In this document: in pieces, positions 54,329 to 64,000 of the stretch | How positions within the stretch are numbered: the stretch's first letter is position 1 | Layout of the letters: every line of letters starts with the position of its first letter | Origin: Gardnerella coleohominis | Lineage (GTDB): Bacteria > Actinomycetota > Actinomycetes > Actinomycetales > Bifidobacteriaceae | NCBI RefSeq assembly: GCF_002896555.1 | Contig: NZ_MNLH01000006.1 | Coordinates: 1-64,000, forward strand | DNA length: 64,000 nt | Direction: 5' to 3' | Notes under the pieces: model-generated | Database searches by the model: none | What the model saw: only the letters and a program-made list of their open reading frames with translations | What the model was told of the DNA's origin: nothing | Position numbers and translations under genes: made by a program

Positions 54329-56032
54329 GTGCAACAGACAACGAGCCAAGAATCATGTGCAAACGTGCTGATAACCACAGACAAACGGTCAATTAAAAGG
54401 GTGCTTGTTTCAGTATTTCGTAAAGAAGGACTTGAAACTTTAGCACAAGCTTTTATTAAGGAAGGAACGCAAGTTGTATCAACTGGTTCAACTGCAGCAT
54501 TCCTTACTAAATTAGGTGTAAATGTTACTGAGGTTTCCGAAGTTACTGGTTTCCCTGAAAGTTTAGATGGACGAGTTAAAACTCTAGATCCGCATATTCA
54601 TGCTGGTATTTTAGCTGATATGAATAATCCAGAGCATGTTCAGCAGCTTAAAGATCTGAATATTGCTCCGTTTGATGCTGTAGTAGTAAATTTGTATCCG
54701 TTTGTAGACACTGTTATGAATGGTGGAAACGAAGCTCAGATTATCGAGAAAATTGATATTGGCGGTCCTTCCATGATTCGTGCTGCTGCTAAAAATCATG
54801 CTACGGTGGCAGTTATTACTGATCCAAATGACTACAGTTTGCTTGCAAGTAGAATTCTTTCGGGAGAAGGTTTTAGTCTTGAAGAGCGCAAATATTTAGC
54901 TCGTAAGGCTTTTGCTCATACTGCTGCTTACGATGCTGCTATTTCTCAATGGACTAGTGATAATTGGAGTAAACCTGAAAGCTTGTCTTTGAACTCATCT
55001 GCATGTGAGGAATCTTCAGATAAAGTACAAAATTGCGATTTGGAGCATGAAGAAGATTTAACAATGCCATTAGATTTTACTCGTACTTATCGTAGGGAAC
55101 GAGTATTGCGATATGGTGAGAATCCTCATCAGCAGGCTGGTTTGTATGTTGACCCATTGCATAAGGGTGGACTAGCTCAGGCTGAACTTCTTGGTGGAAA
55201 ACCTATGAGCTACAACAATTATGTTGATGCTGATGCTGCTTGGCGTGCGGTTTGGGATTTTGCTCCTAGAATTACTGTTGCTGTTTGCAAGCATAACAAT
55301 CCATGCGGTTTAGCTATTGGAGCTACTGCTGCTGAAGCTCATAAGAAAGCTCATGCGTGCGATCCAGTAAGTGCATACGGTGGTGTTATTGCAACTAATA
55401 CTACTGTTACTTTGGAAATGGCAGAAAGTGTTCGACCAATTTTCACTGAGGTAATTGTTGCCCCAGATTATGAGCCTGAAGCTTTGGAATTATTGCGCAC
55501 TAAGAAGAAGAATCTTAGGATTTTGAAAGTTGCAAATCCTCCTGTTTTTGGTTTACAGCTTCATCCAATTGATGGTGGTGCATTGGTTCAAACAGCAGAT
55601 TTAATTGATGCTGAAGGGGATAGTCCAGAAAATTGGAAGCTTGTTTCAGGAGATCCTGCTGATGTTGACACTATGAGAGATTTGCAATTTGCTTGGCGTG
55701 CGCTTCGTTGCGTGAAGTCTAACGCTATTTTGCTTGCTAATAATAGTGCTACTGTTGGTATCGGTATGGGACAGGTTAATCGCGTGGATTCGTGCCATTT
55801 AGCTGTTGAACGTGCTAATACTTTGGCTGATGGCGTTGAGCGTGCTCGCGGAGCTGTTGCGGCTTCGGACGCGTTCTTCCCATTTGCTGATGGCCCACAA
55901 ATCCTGATTGATGCAGGCGTTCGCGCAATCGTACAGCCTGGTGGATCTATTCGCGATGAGGAAGTGTTTGAAGCTGCGCGCGCAGCCGGCGTAACGATGT
56001 ACACTACCGGCACTCGCCACTTCTTCCACTAA
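54329..56032 (+). CDS. purH: Bifunctional AICAR formyltransferase / IMP cyclohydrolase
   Basis: A 567-residue enzyme for the last two steps of IMP synthesis. The N-terminal cyclohydrolase ([30 protein letters not shown]) and C-terminal AICAR transformylase ([31 protein letters not shown]) are intact. The GTG start has AAGGAGGG eight or nine bases upstream, one of the strongest ribosome sites in the window. A terminator follows at 56103-56139. Confidence 0.97.
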   Translation: MQQTTSQESCANVLITTDKRSIKRVLVSVFRKEGLETLAQAFIKEGTQVVSTGSTAAFLTKLGVNVTEVSEVTGFPESLDGRVKTLDPHIHAGILADMNNPEHVQQLKDLNIAPFDAVVVNLYPFVDTVMNGGNEAQIIEKIDIGGPSMIRAAAKNHATVAVITDPNDYSLLASRILSGEGFSLEERKYLARKAFAHTAAYDAAISQWTSDNWSKPESLSLNSSACEESSDKVQNCDLEHEEDLTMPLDFTRTYRRERVLRYGENPHQQAGLYVDPLHKGGLAQAELLGGKPMSYNNYVDADAAWRAVWDFAPRITVAVCKHNNPCGLAIGATAAEAHKKAHACDPVSAYGGVIATNTTVTLEMAESVRPIFTEVIVAPDYEPEALELLRTKKKNLRILKVANPPVFGLQLHPIDGGALVQTADLIDAEGDSPENWKLVSGDPADVDTMRDLQFAWRALRCVKSNAILLANNSATVGIGMGQVNRVDSCHLAVERANTLADGVERARGAVAASDAFFPFADGPQILIDAGVRAIVQPGGSIRDEEVFEAARAAGVTMYTTGTRHFFH

Positions 56033-56035
56033 ATC

Positions 56036-56095
56036 CGGAATTCGTAAATTTGCGAAATAAGTAAATCCGCGAAATAAGTAAAATAAGTAAATCAA
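56036..56095. repeat. Microrepeat tract after purH
   Basis: GCGAAATAAGTAAATCC is present twice, followed by shorter AAATAAGTAAA copies, directly after the purH stop. Confidence 0.75.
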
Positions 56096-56102
56096 TATTC
56101 TT

Positions 56103-56139
56103 AAAATGCAGTGTTTGATAACTTCAAGCGCTGCATTTT
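56103..56139 (+). terminator. Terminator of purH
   Basis: AAAATGCAGTG and CGCTGCATTTT form an 11-bp stem with one G-U, followed by CTGCG; the T run lies inside the stem end. Confidence 0.65.
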
Positions 56140-56171
56140 CTGCGTTATGCCCTAAAAGAATTTATGTCTTA

Positions 56172-56200
56172 TTATCTAGTTATCGCGAAGCAGGTATGAT
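56172..56200 (+). promoter_or_regulatory. Promoter of the DUF3017 gene, leaderless
   Basis: TTATCT (56172-56177) and TATGAT (56195-56200) are 17 bases apart and the ATG is six bases after the -10 box, so the transcript probably starts at the start codon. Confidence 0.5.
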
Positions 56201-56206
56201 ACAAGT

Positions 56207-56524
56207 ATGACTAATAGTGAGCAGCAGATTGAATCTAATAAAACTGAGCATCCTTATGTGTCAGAAAAACGTGAGGGTAAGCCTTATGCTGAGTGGATTG
56301 TAGCAATACTTGTTTTTATATCAGCGGTTTTAGCGTTCTTTGAATACACAATGGCCGCCACAGTTATTGTATCTGCAACGGCCATTGTTATTGGTGTTAT
56401 GCGCATTATTTTACGTGATCGTAGTCCTTGGAAAGTTCGAACAGTATTTTTCGATTCTTTTGTGAGCATAGCTCTTGGAATCGGATTGCTCATAACATAT
56501 TGTTCAATTATTTTTCTGTTTTAA
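56207..56524 (+). CDS. DUF3017 domain membrane protein
   Basis: A 105-residue protein with three helices (about 28-46, 50-66, 83-104) and the family sequence RIILRDRSPWKVRTVFFDS. Function unknown. DUF3017 genes often lie near purine or folate genes in actinobacteria, matching the place after purH. No Shine-Dalgarno is seen; it is probably leaderless. Confidence 0.8.
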   Translation: MTNSEQQIESNKTEHPYVSEKREGKPYAEWIVAILVFISAVLAFFEYTMAATVIVSATAIVIGVMRIILRDRSPWKVRTVFFDSFVSIALGIGLLITYCSIIFLF

Positions 56525-56605
56525 TATTCAATCCATTTAATACTTAAATTTTAACCAGAATATTAAAACTAAATTTATTAGTTATGTTGTGAATAATGAT
56601 TGGTT

Positions 56606-57583
56606 TTATTTATTTCTAACAGAGTTAGTTAAATAAGCTGCATTATTCGCATTGGTTGCATTATTCATATTGGTTGTGTTTGCACTTTTATTGTTTTGTG
56701 CAGAAATTCGCGAATCATTGTGATTTCCATGCTTATTAGTTAAAGCTGAAGGCGAATGTGGTTCACGTAATAACTTAGTAAGCAATACAGCGAAACTTAC
56801 AATTGCTGCAGCAAAAATTGGAGCAACCCAGAATAACCAAAGTTGGGTTAGTGGATTAACTTCAAAATCATAGAAGTTTGCGAATAACGCAATACCAGTA
56901 GAGCGAGCAGGATTCAAACTAGCGCCTGTAATCTGGTAAGTAAGTAAGGATCCAGCTGCGTATGCAATACCAATGTGTGTTGCATAACCGCATTTAGTAT
57001 TACCTTCATTGTCTGTGCTACGCAATGCAGTTGCAACAATCAAAATAACAGCAATAACTTCAACTAATAATGCAGAAACTATTCCGAAGGACAAGTTTAT
57101 TTCTTTTATTTGACGCGAGAGAAGAGATCCCTTTTCAAAACCGTTTATTATTAAAGTGAGCCAGTTCTTTTTGTCAAAGCCTGAACCTTGATTAAGTTGG
57201 GATGGATCGACGTTTGAATTCATATGAGGAATAGTAAGAATAAATAATCCTGCAGCGACGATAGAGCCAATAACTTGTGCGACAATGTAGCATAATCCTG
57301 CAGCGTATGGAGTGCGTCCTGTAAGCATTGAAGCAACTGTTACTGCAGGGTTAAGGTGGCCTCCAGAAATTTTAGATGTAATATATGCTGCAGTAGCGTA
57401 AGCAAAGCCCGTGCCGGCAGCAATCGTTAGAACATTAACACCCCATATAACGGTAGTGAAAGAATAAAAAGTGTAAATTGTGAACATTGCTAAAGTTGTA
57501 GCAATGAATTCAGCGCCAATGCGAACAATAAGTGGTGCTGAATTTTTAGTTGTACTGCACTGTGTATCTGTAGTTTTAATCAT
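56606..57583 (-). CDS. MIP family aquaporin
   Basis: A 325-residue major intrinsic protein with six helices and both NPA boxes (GGHLNPAVTV and GASLNPARSTG). The second box continues NPARS, as in water channels, rather than NPARD of glycerol facilitators. An extracellular loop around residues 125-150 is longer than usual and the C-terminus carries an Asn-rich repeat tail (about 290-320). AAGGAAAA precedes the ATG. Confidence 0.9.
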   Translation of the reverse strand: MIKTTDTQCSTTKNSAPLIVRIGAEFIATTLAMFTIYTFYSFTTVIWGVNVLTIAAGTGFAYATAAYITSKISGGHLNPAVTVASMLTGRTPYAAGLCYIVAQVIGSIVAAGLFILTIPHMNSNVDPSQLNQGSGFDKKNWLTLIINGFEKGSLLSRQIKEINLSFGIVSALLVEVIAVILIVATALRSTDNEGNTKCGYATHIGIAYAAGSLLTYQITGASLNPARSTGIALFANFYDFEVNPLTQLWLFWVAPIFAAAIVSFAVLLTKLLREPHSPSALTNKHGNHNDSRISAQNNKSANTTNMNNATNANNAAYLTNSVRNK

Positions 57584-57637
57584 AATTTTCCTTAATTTTT
57601 AGTTGTGCTGCTTTATTAATGATTACAACACAAAACA

Positions 57638-57666
57638 TAGGCTATACTATCACGGCTAGGCTATAC
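57638..57666. promoter_or_regulatory. Paired TAGGCTATAC direct repeats
   Basis: TAGGCTATAC occurs at 57638-57647 and 57657-57666, a 19-base (about two-turn) spacing, downstream of a minus-strand promoter-like pair (TTGAGT, 18 bases, TATATT). This suits an operator controlling the aquaporin gene. Confidence 0.4.
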
Positions 57667-57830
57667 GGTAATATAGAAACTCATGGTAATTTCACTCAAA
57701 TTATGAAATTGCTATAAATTATAAAATCATAGAAATATATAAAAGAATTTCAATTCTGTTGCGCTTATTGAACTTGTTGTGTTACGTAAGATGCGAAGAA
57801 TTGTGATTCATAGGTCACGTTGGGAGAACG

Positions 57831-58604
57831 ATGCCAAACGCATATTCCCGCGCCAATCAGGCGCATTCAGATGACAAAAACGCCATTCGACTGCAGAAGT
57901 TGCTTGCTGAAGCGGGATTTGGTTCACGTCGAAAGTGTGAAGAAATAATCCTTGATGGTCGTGTTGAGGTAGACGACGAATTGGTTACAACACTTGGTAC
58001 TCGAGTGGATCCTAGTAAACAAAAGATTCGTGTAGACGGTGCTCGTGTGAAATTTAACACGAAATTAGTAACTCTTGCTTTGAATAAGCCTAAGCGAGTT
58101 CTTAGTGCAATGGATGATCCAAAAGGTCGCTTTACTTTAAGAGATATTGTTGGAGACAAGTACGAGCGAATTTTCCACATGGGACGCTTGGATTACGATT
58201 CTGAAGGTCTTATTTTAATGACCAACGATGGTGAGTTAAGCCAGCATGTTATGCATCCAAAGTATGAAGTTGAGAAAACTTATATTGCAACTGTTGAAGG
58301 CAAGATTAACGGTTTGGTTTGCAGACGCTTGGTTTCGCAAGGCGTAAATCTTGAAGATGGTTGGATTAAGCTTGATCGCTGCGCAATAATCGACCAGAAT
58401 CACGATGCAACTATCGTAAAAGTTGTGTTGCACTCTGGTAAGAATCGTATTGTGCGCAGAATTTTTGGAGCCGTAGGATACCCTGTAAAGCGTCTTGTGC
58501 GTACTCAAATTGGTCCTATTAAATTGGGGGACTTAAAAGCTGGATCGTATCGAGTGCTTTCTCAAACGGAAGTGCGCTCTCTTTCTAAGGAGGTTGGCCT
58601 GTGA
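57831..58604 (+). CDS. rRNA pseudouridine synthase, RluB/RsuA type
   Basis: A 257-residue enzyme with an N-terminal S4 RNA-binding domain ([21 protein letters not shown]) and a catalytic domain whose aspartate lies in [19 protein letters not shown]. It probably modifies 23S rRNA (RluB-like). TTGGGAGA precedes the ATG. It overlaps the cmk-der start by four bases (GTGA), so the genes are translationally coupled. Confidence 0.93.
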   Translation: MPNAYSRANQAHSDDKNAIRLQKLLAEAGFGSRRKCEEIILDGRVEVDDELVTTLGTRVDPSKQKIRVDGARVKFNTKLVTLALNKPKRVLSAMDDPKGRFTLRDIVGDKYERIFHMGRLDYDSEGLILMTNDGELSQHVMHPKYEVEKTYIATVEGKINGLVCRRLVSQGVNLEDGWIKLDRCAIIDQNHDATIVKVVLHSGKNRIVRRIFGAVGYPVKRLVRTQIGPIKLGDLKAGSYRVLSQTEVRSLSKEVGL

Positions 58605-60805
58605 TTTGCGTAGCAATTGATGGACCAGCAGGAGTAGGTAAATCTTCTACTTCCCGTGCTTTAGCGCAATACTATGGTTTTGCATATTTAGATACGGGGG
58701 CAATGTATCGAGCTGCTGCTTGGTGGTGCTTGAAGCAAGGTATTGATTTAAGCACGCAACTTGAATTAGATGAAGAAGGAAATCCTGTAAATCCAGCTGA
58801 TACTGAACGTTTTAATCAGATTGTTGAAGCTGTTGGAGCCTTATTTACTGAAAGTGACGCTGACTTTAGTGTTGATCCTAAGAATCCTGTAGTGACTGTC
58901 GAAGGTGAGGATATTAGCGAAGAATTGCGTTCTGTTGAGGTTTCTTCGCATGTGTCTACTGTATCTTCAATTCCTGCGGTTCGCCGTATGCTTATTGCTG
59001 CTCAGCGCGCGTATATTGCTTCAGAGTCAGCTGAAGATTCTTTCTCAGGCGGAGAGGGAATAGTTGCAGAAGGCCGTGATATTACTACTGTTGTTGCTCC
59101 TAATGCGCAAGTTCGAGTGCTTCTTACTGCTCGTGAGGATGTGCGTCAAGCTCGCAGAAACAAGCAGAATATTGCGCAAGAAAATTTGCAAAATAATGAA
59201 TCTAAGAATATTGAATCTGAAGAAGACGATATTCGCGCTCGTGACGCTAAAGATTCTAAAGTTACGCATTTTCTTCAAGCAGCAGACGGCGTTACAACTC
59301 TCGATAATTCTGATTTGACTTTTGAGCAGACTCTTGACGCTCTTGTTGAAATGGTTGATGCTGCGATTGAGCAGGATGAGTACGACCGCTATGCAGCTAA
59401 TCTTGAAGGCTACGATCTTGACGATGAAGACCGTGCGCTTCTTCGAGGTGACGAAGTAAGTCAAGACGATGCGAAAGATTCTAAAGCTGTTGGAGTAATT
59501 GCAGTTATAGGTCGACCAAACGTTGGAAAATCAACGCTTGTAAATCGTATTTTGGGTCACAGGGTTGCTGTTGTAGAAGATACTCCAGGTGTTACGAGAG
59601 ATCGCGTAAGCTACGACGCTGAGTGGGCTGGAACTAACTTCAAGCTGGTTGACACTGGCGGCTGGGAAGCAGATGTTGAAGGTATTGATTCTTCTATTGC
59701 TCAGCAAGCTCAAGTAGCAGTGCGTTTAAGTGATGCTGTGATTTTCCTAGTAGATGGCCAAGTTGGTTTAACGGCTACAGACGAGCGTATTGTTTCAATG
59801 CTTCGCGCTGCCGGTAAGCCTATTACTTTGGCAGTTAACAAGGTTGACGATGCTAGAAGCGAATATTTGACTGCAGAGTTTTGGAAGCTTGGAATGGGTG
59901 AGCCTTACGGAATTTCTGCAATGCACGGAAGAGGCGTTGGAGATTTGCTTGACGCGGCTCTTAACTCTTTAAAGAAAGCGAATAAAACTTCAGGATTCTT
60001 AACTCCAGAAGGACTTCGCAGAGTTGCTTTAGTAGGTCGTCCAAACGTTGGTAAGTCTTCGCTTTTGAATCATTTAGCTCACGAAGAACGTTCTGTTGTG
60101 AACGATTTGGCTGGAACTACTCGAGATCCTGTTGATGAGGTTGTGCGAGTTGATGGAGAAGACTGGCTGTTTATTGACACTGCTGGTATTAAGCGCAGGC
60201 AACATAAGCTTACTGGTGCTGAATACTATTCTTCACTTCGTACGCAAGCTGCGATTGAGCGCTCTGAACTTGCTTTGATTCTTTTCGATTCTTCCGAACC
60301 GATTGCGGAGCAGGATTTGAAAGTTATGAGCCAAGCGGTAGACGCAGGCCGTGCAATCGTACTTGTGTTTAACAAGTGGGATTTGATGGACGAATTTTCC
60401 AGACAGCGCATGGAACGCTTGTGGAAAACTGAGTTTGAGCGCGTAACTTGGGCTGAGCGCGTAAATCTTTCCGCGAAAACAGGATGGCATACGAATCGTC
60501 TTGCGCGCGCTATGCGAACGGCTTTAGACAGCTGGGATAAGCGCATTCCTACAGGCAAGCTTAATGCTTTCTTGGGGCGTATCCAGTCTGCTCATCCACA
60601 TCCTTTGCGAGGCGGAAAGCAAGCGCGAATCTTATTTGCCACGCAAGCTTCTACGCGTCCACCGTGTTTTGTGATATTCACAACCGGCTTCTTAGAGCAC
60701 GGCTACCGTCGCTTTATTGAGCGTTCTCTTAGAGAAGAATTTGGATTCGAGGGAACTCCTATTCAAATCTCAGTAAAAGTACGAGATAAGAAGAAGCGCA
60801 AGTAA
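58601..60805 (+). CDS. Cytidylate kinase-Der GTPase fusion
   Basis: A 734-residue fusion. Residues 1-250 are cytidylate kinase (P-loop [17 protein letters not shown]), phosphorylating CMP and dCMP; an acidic linker (about 195-300) follows, and residues 297-734 are the ribosome-assembly GTPase Der/EngA with two G domains (GRPNVGKST about 303, GRPNVGKSS about 478) and a KH-like C-terminus. The two genes are separate in most bacteria but fused in bifidobacteria. The kinase domain contains an Asn/Glu-rich insert near 195-215. GTG start, GAGG upstream. Confidence 0.95.
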   Translation: MICVAIDGPAGVGKSSTSRALAQYYGFAYLDTGAMYRAAAWWCLKQGIDLSTQLELDEEGNPVNPADTERFNQIVEAVGALFTESDADFSVDPKNPVVTVEGEDISEELRSVEVSSHVSTVSSIPAVRRMLIAAQRAYIASESAEDSFSGGEGIVAEGRDITTVVAPNAQVRVLLTAREDVRQARRNKQNIAQENLQNNESKNIESEEDDIRARDAKDSKVTHFLQAADGVTTLDNSDLTFEQTLDALVEMVDAAIEQDEYDRYAANLEGYDLDDEDRALLRGDEVSQDDAKDSKAVGVIAVIGRPNVGKSTLVNRILGHRVAVVEDTPGVTRDRVSYDAEWAGTNFKLVDTGGWEADVEGIDSSIAQQAQVAVRLSDAVIFLVDGQVGLTATDERIVSMLRAAGKPITLAVNKVDDARSEYLTAEFWKLGMGEPYGISAMHGRGVGDLLDAALNSLKKANKTSGFLTPEGLRRVALVGRPNVGKSSLLNHLAHEERSVVNDLAGTTRDPVDEVVRVDGEDWLFIDTAGIKRRQHKLTGAEYYSSLRTQAAIERSELALILFDSSEPIAEQDLKVMSQAVDAGRAIVLVFNKWDLMDEFSRQRMERLWKTEFERVTWAERVNLSAKTGWHTNRLARAMRTALDSWDKRIPTGKLNAFLGRIQSAHPHPLRGGKQARILFATQASTRPPCFVIFTTGFLEHGYRRFIERSLREEFGFEGTPIQISVKVRDKKKRK

Positions 60806-60905
60806 AATCGCAAGTAAAAAAGTTGCGATTAAATTTGCTATTAAAGCGTAAATAAAGCGTAAATAAAGCGCTATTAAGCCGCAAGTAAGTTACGATTAAA
60901 GTAAA
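60806..60905. repeat. Degenerate microrepeat tract after cmk-der
   Basis: GCAAGTAAA, GCGTAAATAAA and GCGATTAAA words recur from the stop codon to the next ribosome site. Non-coding. Confidence 0.6.
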
Positions 60906-60917
60906 GTAGGAGCGTAT

Positions 60918-63446
60918 ATGGCTGGTTTGGGCGAGTTAGCTTTTGATTTGCATCATGCTAGCGAAGATGAGATTTTTCAAGCATTTGTTGATTGGGTTAA
61001 AGATAACAAGCATGTAGATTTGTGGCCGCATCAAGAAGAATCCGTTATGGATTTGCTTGCAGGGGATCACGTAATCTTAAACACTCCAACAGGTTCTGGA
61101 AAATCTCTAGTAGCGCTCGGCATGCATTTTGCAGCACTCGCCACCGGCAGACGCTCCTACTATACTGCGCCAATTAAAGCTCTTGTATCCGAAAAATTCT
61201 TCGATTTAGTAGCTATTTTTGGGCGAGACAACGTAGGCATGATTACTGGTGACTCGCATATTAATGCGGACGCTCCAATAATCTGCTGCACTGCGGAAAT
61301 CTTAGCAAACCAAGCTCTGCGTGAAGGTGCAAACGCTGAAGTTGATTGCGTTGCAATGGACGAATTCCACTACTATGGCGATCCAGAGCGCGGATGGGCT
61401 TGGCAAGTTCCGTTACTTACACTTCCAAATACGCAATTCTTACTTATGAGTGCAACTCTTGGAGACGTAACGGATATTGCGGAACGACTAGAAAAATCAA
61501 CAAAAAGAACTGTTGATATTATTGCAGACGCTCCAAGACCAATCCCACTCGAATACGAGTACACAGATAAGCCGCTTGCAACAACTGTAGAACTCTTATT
61601 TAACAAGGGTTTAACACCAATCTACGTAGTTCATTTTTCACAAGACGCAGCTCTTGAAACAGCGCAAGCGCTCGCTAGTACTGGAGTTTCAAGCAAAGAG
61701 CAGCGAGACAAAATAGCTCAAGCAATTAAAGGCACTAAATTTACTACAGGCTTCGGCAAAATTTTGCAAAGACTATTGCGCACTGGCGTCGGCGTACATC
61801 ATGCTGGCATGCTTCCGCGCTACCGTAGGCTTGTCGAACAGCTCGCTCAGCAAGGGCTTCTACCAGTTATTTGCGGCACAGACACTCTCGGAGTTGGCAT
61901 TAACGTGCCAATTCACTCGGTTGTTCTTACAGCTCTTACAAAGTTTGATGGGAATCGTAGTAGAAAGCTTCGCGCTCGCGAGTTTCATCAAATTGCAGGG
62001 CGTGCAGGCAGAATGGGTTTCGATACTGAGGGCTTAGTAGTTGCAGAGGCCCCAGAGTTCGAGATTGAGAATGCGCGCGCTGTTGCAAAAGCTGGCAATG
62101 ATCCTAAGAAGCTTAAAAAAGTTAAGCGTAAGAAGGCTCCAGAAGGCTTTGTAGTTTGGGGGGAGCCAACGTTTACTAAGCTTATTGAAAGCGCTCCAGA
62201 AACTTTGAATCCTCACATGGTTGTAACGCACTCAATGATTTTGAACGAAGTTACTCAAGGTGGGGATGCTAGAGCACGCGTTGAAAAACTTATTGAAGAT
62301 AGTGCGCAAAAGCCGCAAGATAAAGAAAAATTGCTTGAGCGTTGCGATGATATTTTCCAAACTTTGCTCGATACTCAAGTCATCGAATGTAGAGAGCGTG
62401 CTGACGGTTCTTGTGATTATGATCTTGATGTTGCTATGCCAGAGGGTTTTGCTCTAGATCAGCCGCTTTCCCCGTTCTTGCTTGCTGCTTTGGAACTTCT
62501 AGATCCAGAATCTCCAAGCTATGCGCTTGATGTAATTTCTATGGTTGAAGCAACTTTAGATGACCCTAAGCCTGTTCTTCGCGCACAAGAGCGTAAAGCT
62601 CGCGATGCTGCGATGGCTGGTATGAAGGATGATGGCATTGATTACGAAGAGCGTATGGAACGCTTAGCTGAAGTTAGCTACCCTAAGCCTCTTGAAGATT
62701 TGCTAGCTCCTGCTTTTGCGCAATATCGCAAGGATGTTCCGTGGGCAAACGACTACTGGCTAAAGCCTAAATCTGTGCTTCGAGACATGGTTGAAACTGC
62801 TTCCGATTTTACTGGATACATTTCTCGTTATGGCATTGCTAGAAGTGAGGGAACGCTTCTTCGTTATCTTTCGGACGCTTACCGTTCGCTTGCTCGCACT
62901 GTGCCAGAAGATATGCTTAACGAAGAATTGCGTGATATTATTTCGTGGCTTCGTCTTGTTGTGCGCTCTATTGATTCAAGTCTTGTCGACGAGTGGGAGA
63001 GCGCTGGAGGATCGGACGCCGAAGCTAGTGCTGTAACTACGGCTGCACCTTCAACTTCTGAGTCTGTAGTTGAGGATCGTCGTGGACTTATTGTGTTGAT
63101 TCGAAATGCAATGTTCCGTCGCGTGCAGCTTATGGATTTGGAAGATGCGGATACTTTAGGAGAGCTTGACAAAGCTTGGGGCTATGGCGTTCACGAGTGG
63201 AATAATGTGCTTGACGACTATTACGATGAGCACGAGTATGTTGGAATAGACGCCAAGGCTCGAAGTGGCGACTTGTTTATTTTGGATGATTCTCTTGAGA
63301 AGAGTGAACATTCGTGGAAAGTTCGGCAGATTATTGACGATTCAGACGGAGATCATAATTGGGCTATTACTGGCGTTGTTGATTTGGATACAACGCAAGA
63401 CGAAGGCGAAGTTGTGTTCTTTGATTACCAAGTTTCGCACGTGTGA
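60918..63446 (+). CDS. DEAD/DEAH-box helicase, DUF3516 family
   Basis: An 842-residue Ski2-like superfamily 2 helicase. Walker A is TPTGSGKS, motif II is MDEFHYYGD, motif III MSATLG, and motif VI HQIAGRAGRMG. The C-terminal half (about 390-840) is the actinobacterial DUF3516 extension, beginning near GEPTFTKLIESAPETLNPHMV. Its cellular role is not established; RNA processing is likely by family. GTAGGAG precedes the ATG. Confidence 0.9.
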   Translation: MAGLGELAFDLHHASEDEIFQAFVDWVKDNKHVDLWPHQEESVMDLLAGDHVILNTPTGSGKSLVALGMHFAALATGRRSYYTAPIKALVSEKFFDLVAIFGRDNVGMITGDSHINADAPIICCTAEILANQALREGANAEVDCVAMDEFHYYGDPERGWAWQVPLLTLPNTQFLLMSATLGDVTDIAERLEKSTKRTVDIIADAPRPIPLEYEYTDKPLATTVELLFNKGLTPIYVVHFSQDAALETAQALASTGVSSKEQRDKIAQAIKGTKFTTGFGKILQRLLRTGVGVHHAGMLPRYRRLVEQLAQQGLLPVICGTDTLGVGINVPIHSVVLTALTKFDGNRSRKLRAREFHQIAGRAGRMGFDTEGLVVAEAPEFEIENARAVAKAGNDPKKLKKVKRKKAPEGFVVWGEPTFTKLIESAPETLNPHMVVTHSMILNEVTQGGDARARVEKLIEDSAQKPQDKEKLLERCDDIFQTLLDTQVIECRERADGSCDYDLDVAMPEGFALDQPLSPFLLAALELLDPESPSYALDVISMVEATLDDPKPVLRAQERKARDAAMAGMKDDGIDYEERMERLAEVSYPKPLEDLLAPAFAQYRKDVPWANDYWLKPKSVLRDMVETASDFTGYISRYGIARSEGTLLRYLSDAYRSLARTVPEDMLNEELRDIISWLRLVVRSIDSSLVDEWESAGGSDAEASAVTTAAPSTSESVVEDRRGLIVLIRNAMFRRVQLMDLEDADTLGELDKAWGYGVHEWNNVLDDYYDEHEYVGIDAKARSGDLFILDDSLEKSEHSWKVRQIIDDSDGDHNWAITGVVDLDTTQDEGEVVFFDYQVSHV

Positions 63447-63516
63447 TTTTTAAAAATGTGCTAACAAAGCACAGAATCCAAAACGCAGAATGCAAAACAC
63501 GGAATGCGAAATGCAA

Positions 63517-63532
63517 TCGAACGTTTGTTCTA
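63517..63532. promoter_or_regulatory. LexA (SOS) box upstream of rarA
   Basis: TCGAACGTTTGTTCTA carries the palindromic GAAC-N4-GTTC core, 22 bases before the rarA start, where it would overlap the promoter. Confidence 0.75.
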
Positions 63533-63554
63533 TATGTAGTGTAAGCTGGTATTT

Positions 63555-64000
63555 ATGGAGCAAGATTTATTTTCCGCAAGTAGTGCGCCTAGCGATGTGA
63601 CGCGTCCGTTGGCAGTGCGTATGCGCCCAAGCAGTATTGAAGACGTGTTGGGGCAGTCGCATGCGCTAAAAGAAGGTTCGCCTTTACGCAGGCTTGCAAA
63701 TCCGCAATCTAAAGGTTCTCTTACTGCTCCAAGTTCTGTTGTGTTGTTTGGCCCTCCAGGAGTTGGTAAAACTACGCTTGCTTATATTGTGGCTAGACAG
63801 TCTGGTCGAGTGTTTGAAGAGCTTTCTGCTGTAACATCTGGAGTTAAAGATGTTCGAGCTGTGCTAGATCGCGCGCATGAGCGTTTAGTTAGTAAAGGTC
63901 AAGAAACAGTTCTGTTTATTGACGAAGTTCACCGTTTTTCTAAATCTCAACAAGATGCTTTGCTTCCAAGCGTTGAAAATCGCGACGTAACTTTTATTGG
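63555..64000 (+). CDS. rarA: Replication-associated recombination protein RarA (partial)
   Basis: The first 148 codons of an AAA+ ATPase are present; the right edge cuts the gene. The N-terminus (MEQDLFSAS...[20 protein letters not shown]), Walker [13 protein letters not shown], and Walker [21 protein letters not shown] identify RarA/MgsA, which acts at stalled replication forks. No clear ribosome site is seen; TAAGCT lies seven bases before the ATG, so the transcript may be leaderless. A LexA box upstream indicates SOS control. Confidence 0.93.
   Translation, partial: MEQDLFSASSAPSDVTRPLAVRMRPSSIEDVLGQSHALKEGSPLRRLANPQSKGSLTAPSSVVLFGPPGVGKTTLAYIVARQSGRVFEELSAVTSGVKDVRAVLDRAHERLVSKGQETVLFIDEVHRFSKSQQDALLPSVENRDVTFI

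Overview
The window looks like a chromosomal segment of an AT-rich member of the Bifidobacteriaceae, most likely Gardnerella. This is inferred from low-GC actinobacterial gene content: a cytidylate kinase-Der fusion, a perM-like/purH/DUF3017 block, a DUF3516 helicase, ruvC-ruvA-ruvB-yajC, two LexA-type boxes of the actinobacterial form (GAAC-N4-GTTC), and many GTG and TTG starts. It holds 51 protein genes (one cut by the right edge), one permease remnant and two tRNA genes. I see no rRNA, CRISPR array, transposase, prophage or intact insertion sequence.

Layout. 1-5 kb: an orphan ascorbate-type PTS IIC gene, a GntR/UTRA regulator, tRNA-Ala(GGC) and a Ser/Asn-rich membrane protein. 5-9.3 kb: rpsT, divergent from lepA-hemW and a small membrane protein. 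9.6-13.1 kb: an FtsX/MacB-type ABC exporter of two permeases and one ATPase, followed by a decayed amino acid permease. 13.8-21.8 kb: accessory surface and envelope genes (a Lys-Asp repeat protein, an M23-like protein lacking a zinc ligand, an acyl-CoA ligase, a sugar-binding-type lipoprotein, a fructosamine-kinase-like protein) and tRNA-Asn(GTT). 22-34.2 kb: leuS, comEA-comEC-holA, the t6A cluster tsaE-tsaB-rimI-tsaD, then trmI and a SixA-type phosphatase. 34.4-40.5 kb: metE-metF, a convergent LysR regulator, a HAD phosphatase and NAD(P)H-hydrate dehydratase. 40.8-44.7 kb: a four-gene metal ABC importer. 44.9-56.5 kb: thrS, a PI-phosphate-synthase-like gene, yebC, ruvC, LexA box, ruvA-ruvB-yajC, apt, perM-like, purH and DUF3017. 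56.6-64 kb: aquaporin, rluB/rsuA-type synthase overlapping cmk-der, DUF3516 helicase, and LexA-box-preceded rarA.

Most of the window is translation, tRNA modification, recombination and nucleotide or methionine metabolism. The accessory part is mainly envelope and uptake: a DNA-uptake channel (ComEA/ComEC), a metal importer, an FtsX-type exporter and repeat-rich surface proteins.

Three patterns are not explained by the gene list. (1) A nonamer, CGACACGCC, occurs five times (one copy with one mismatch), always intergenic and always pointing into a plausible promoter, including those of both tRNAs. (2) Short degenerate tandem repeats are common just after stop codons and also inside genes, where they lengthen housekeeping proteins (RuvB, NnrD, MetE, ComEC) without shifting frame. 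(3) leuS appears to be led by an eight-codon ORF that starts at the predicted transcription start and overlaps the leuS start codon as ATGA.
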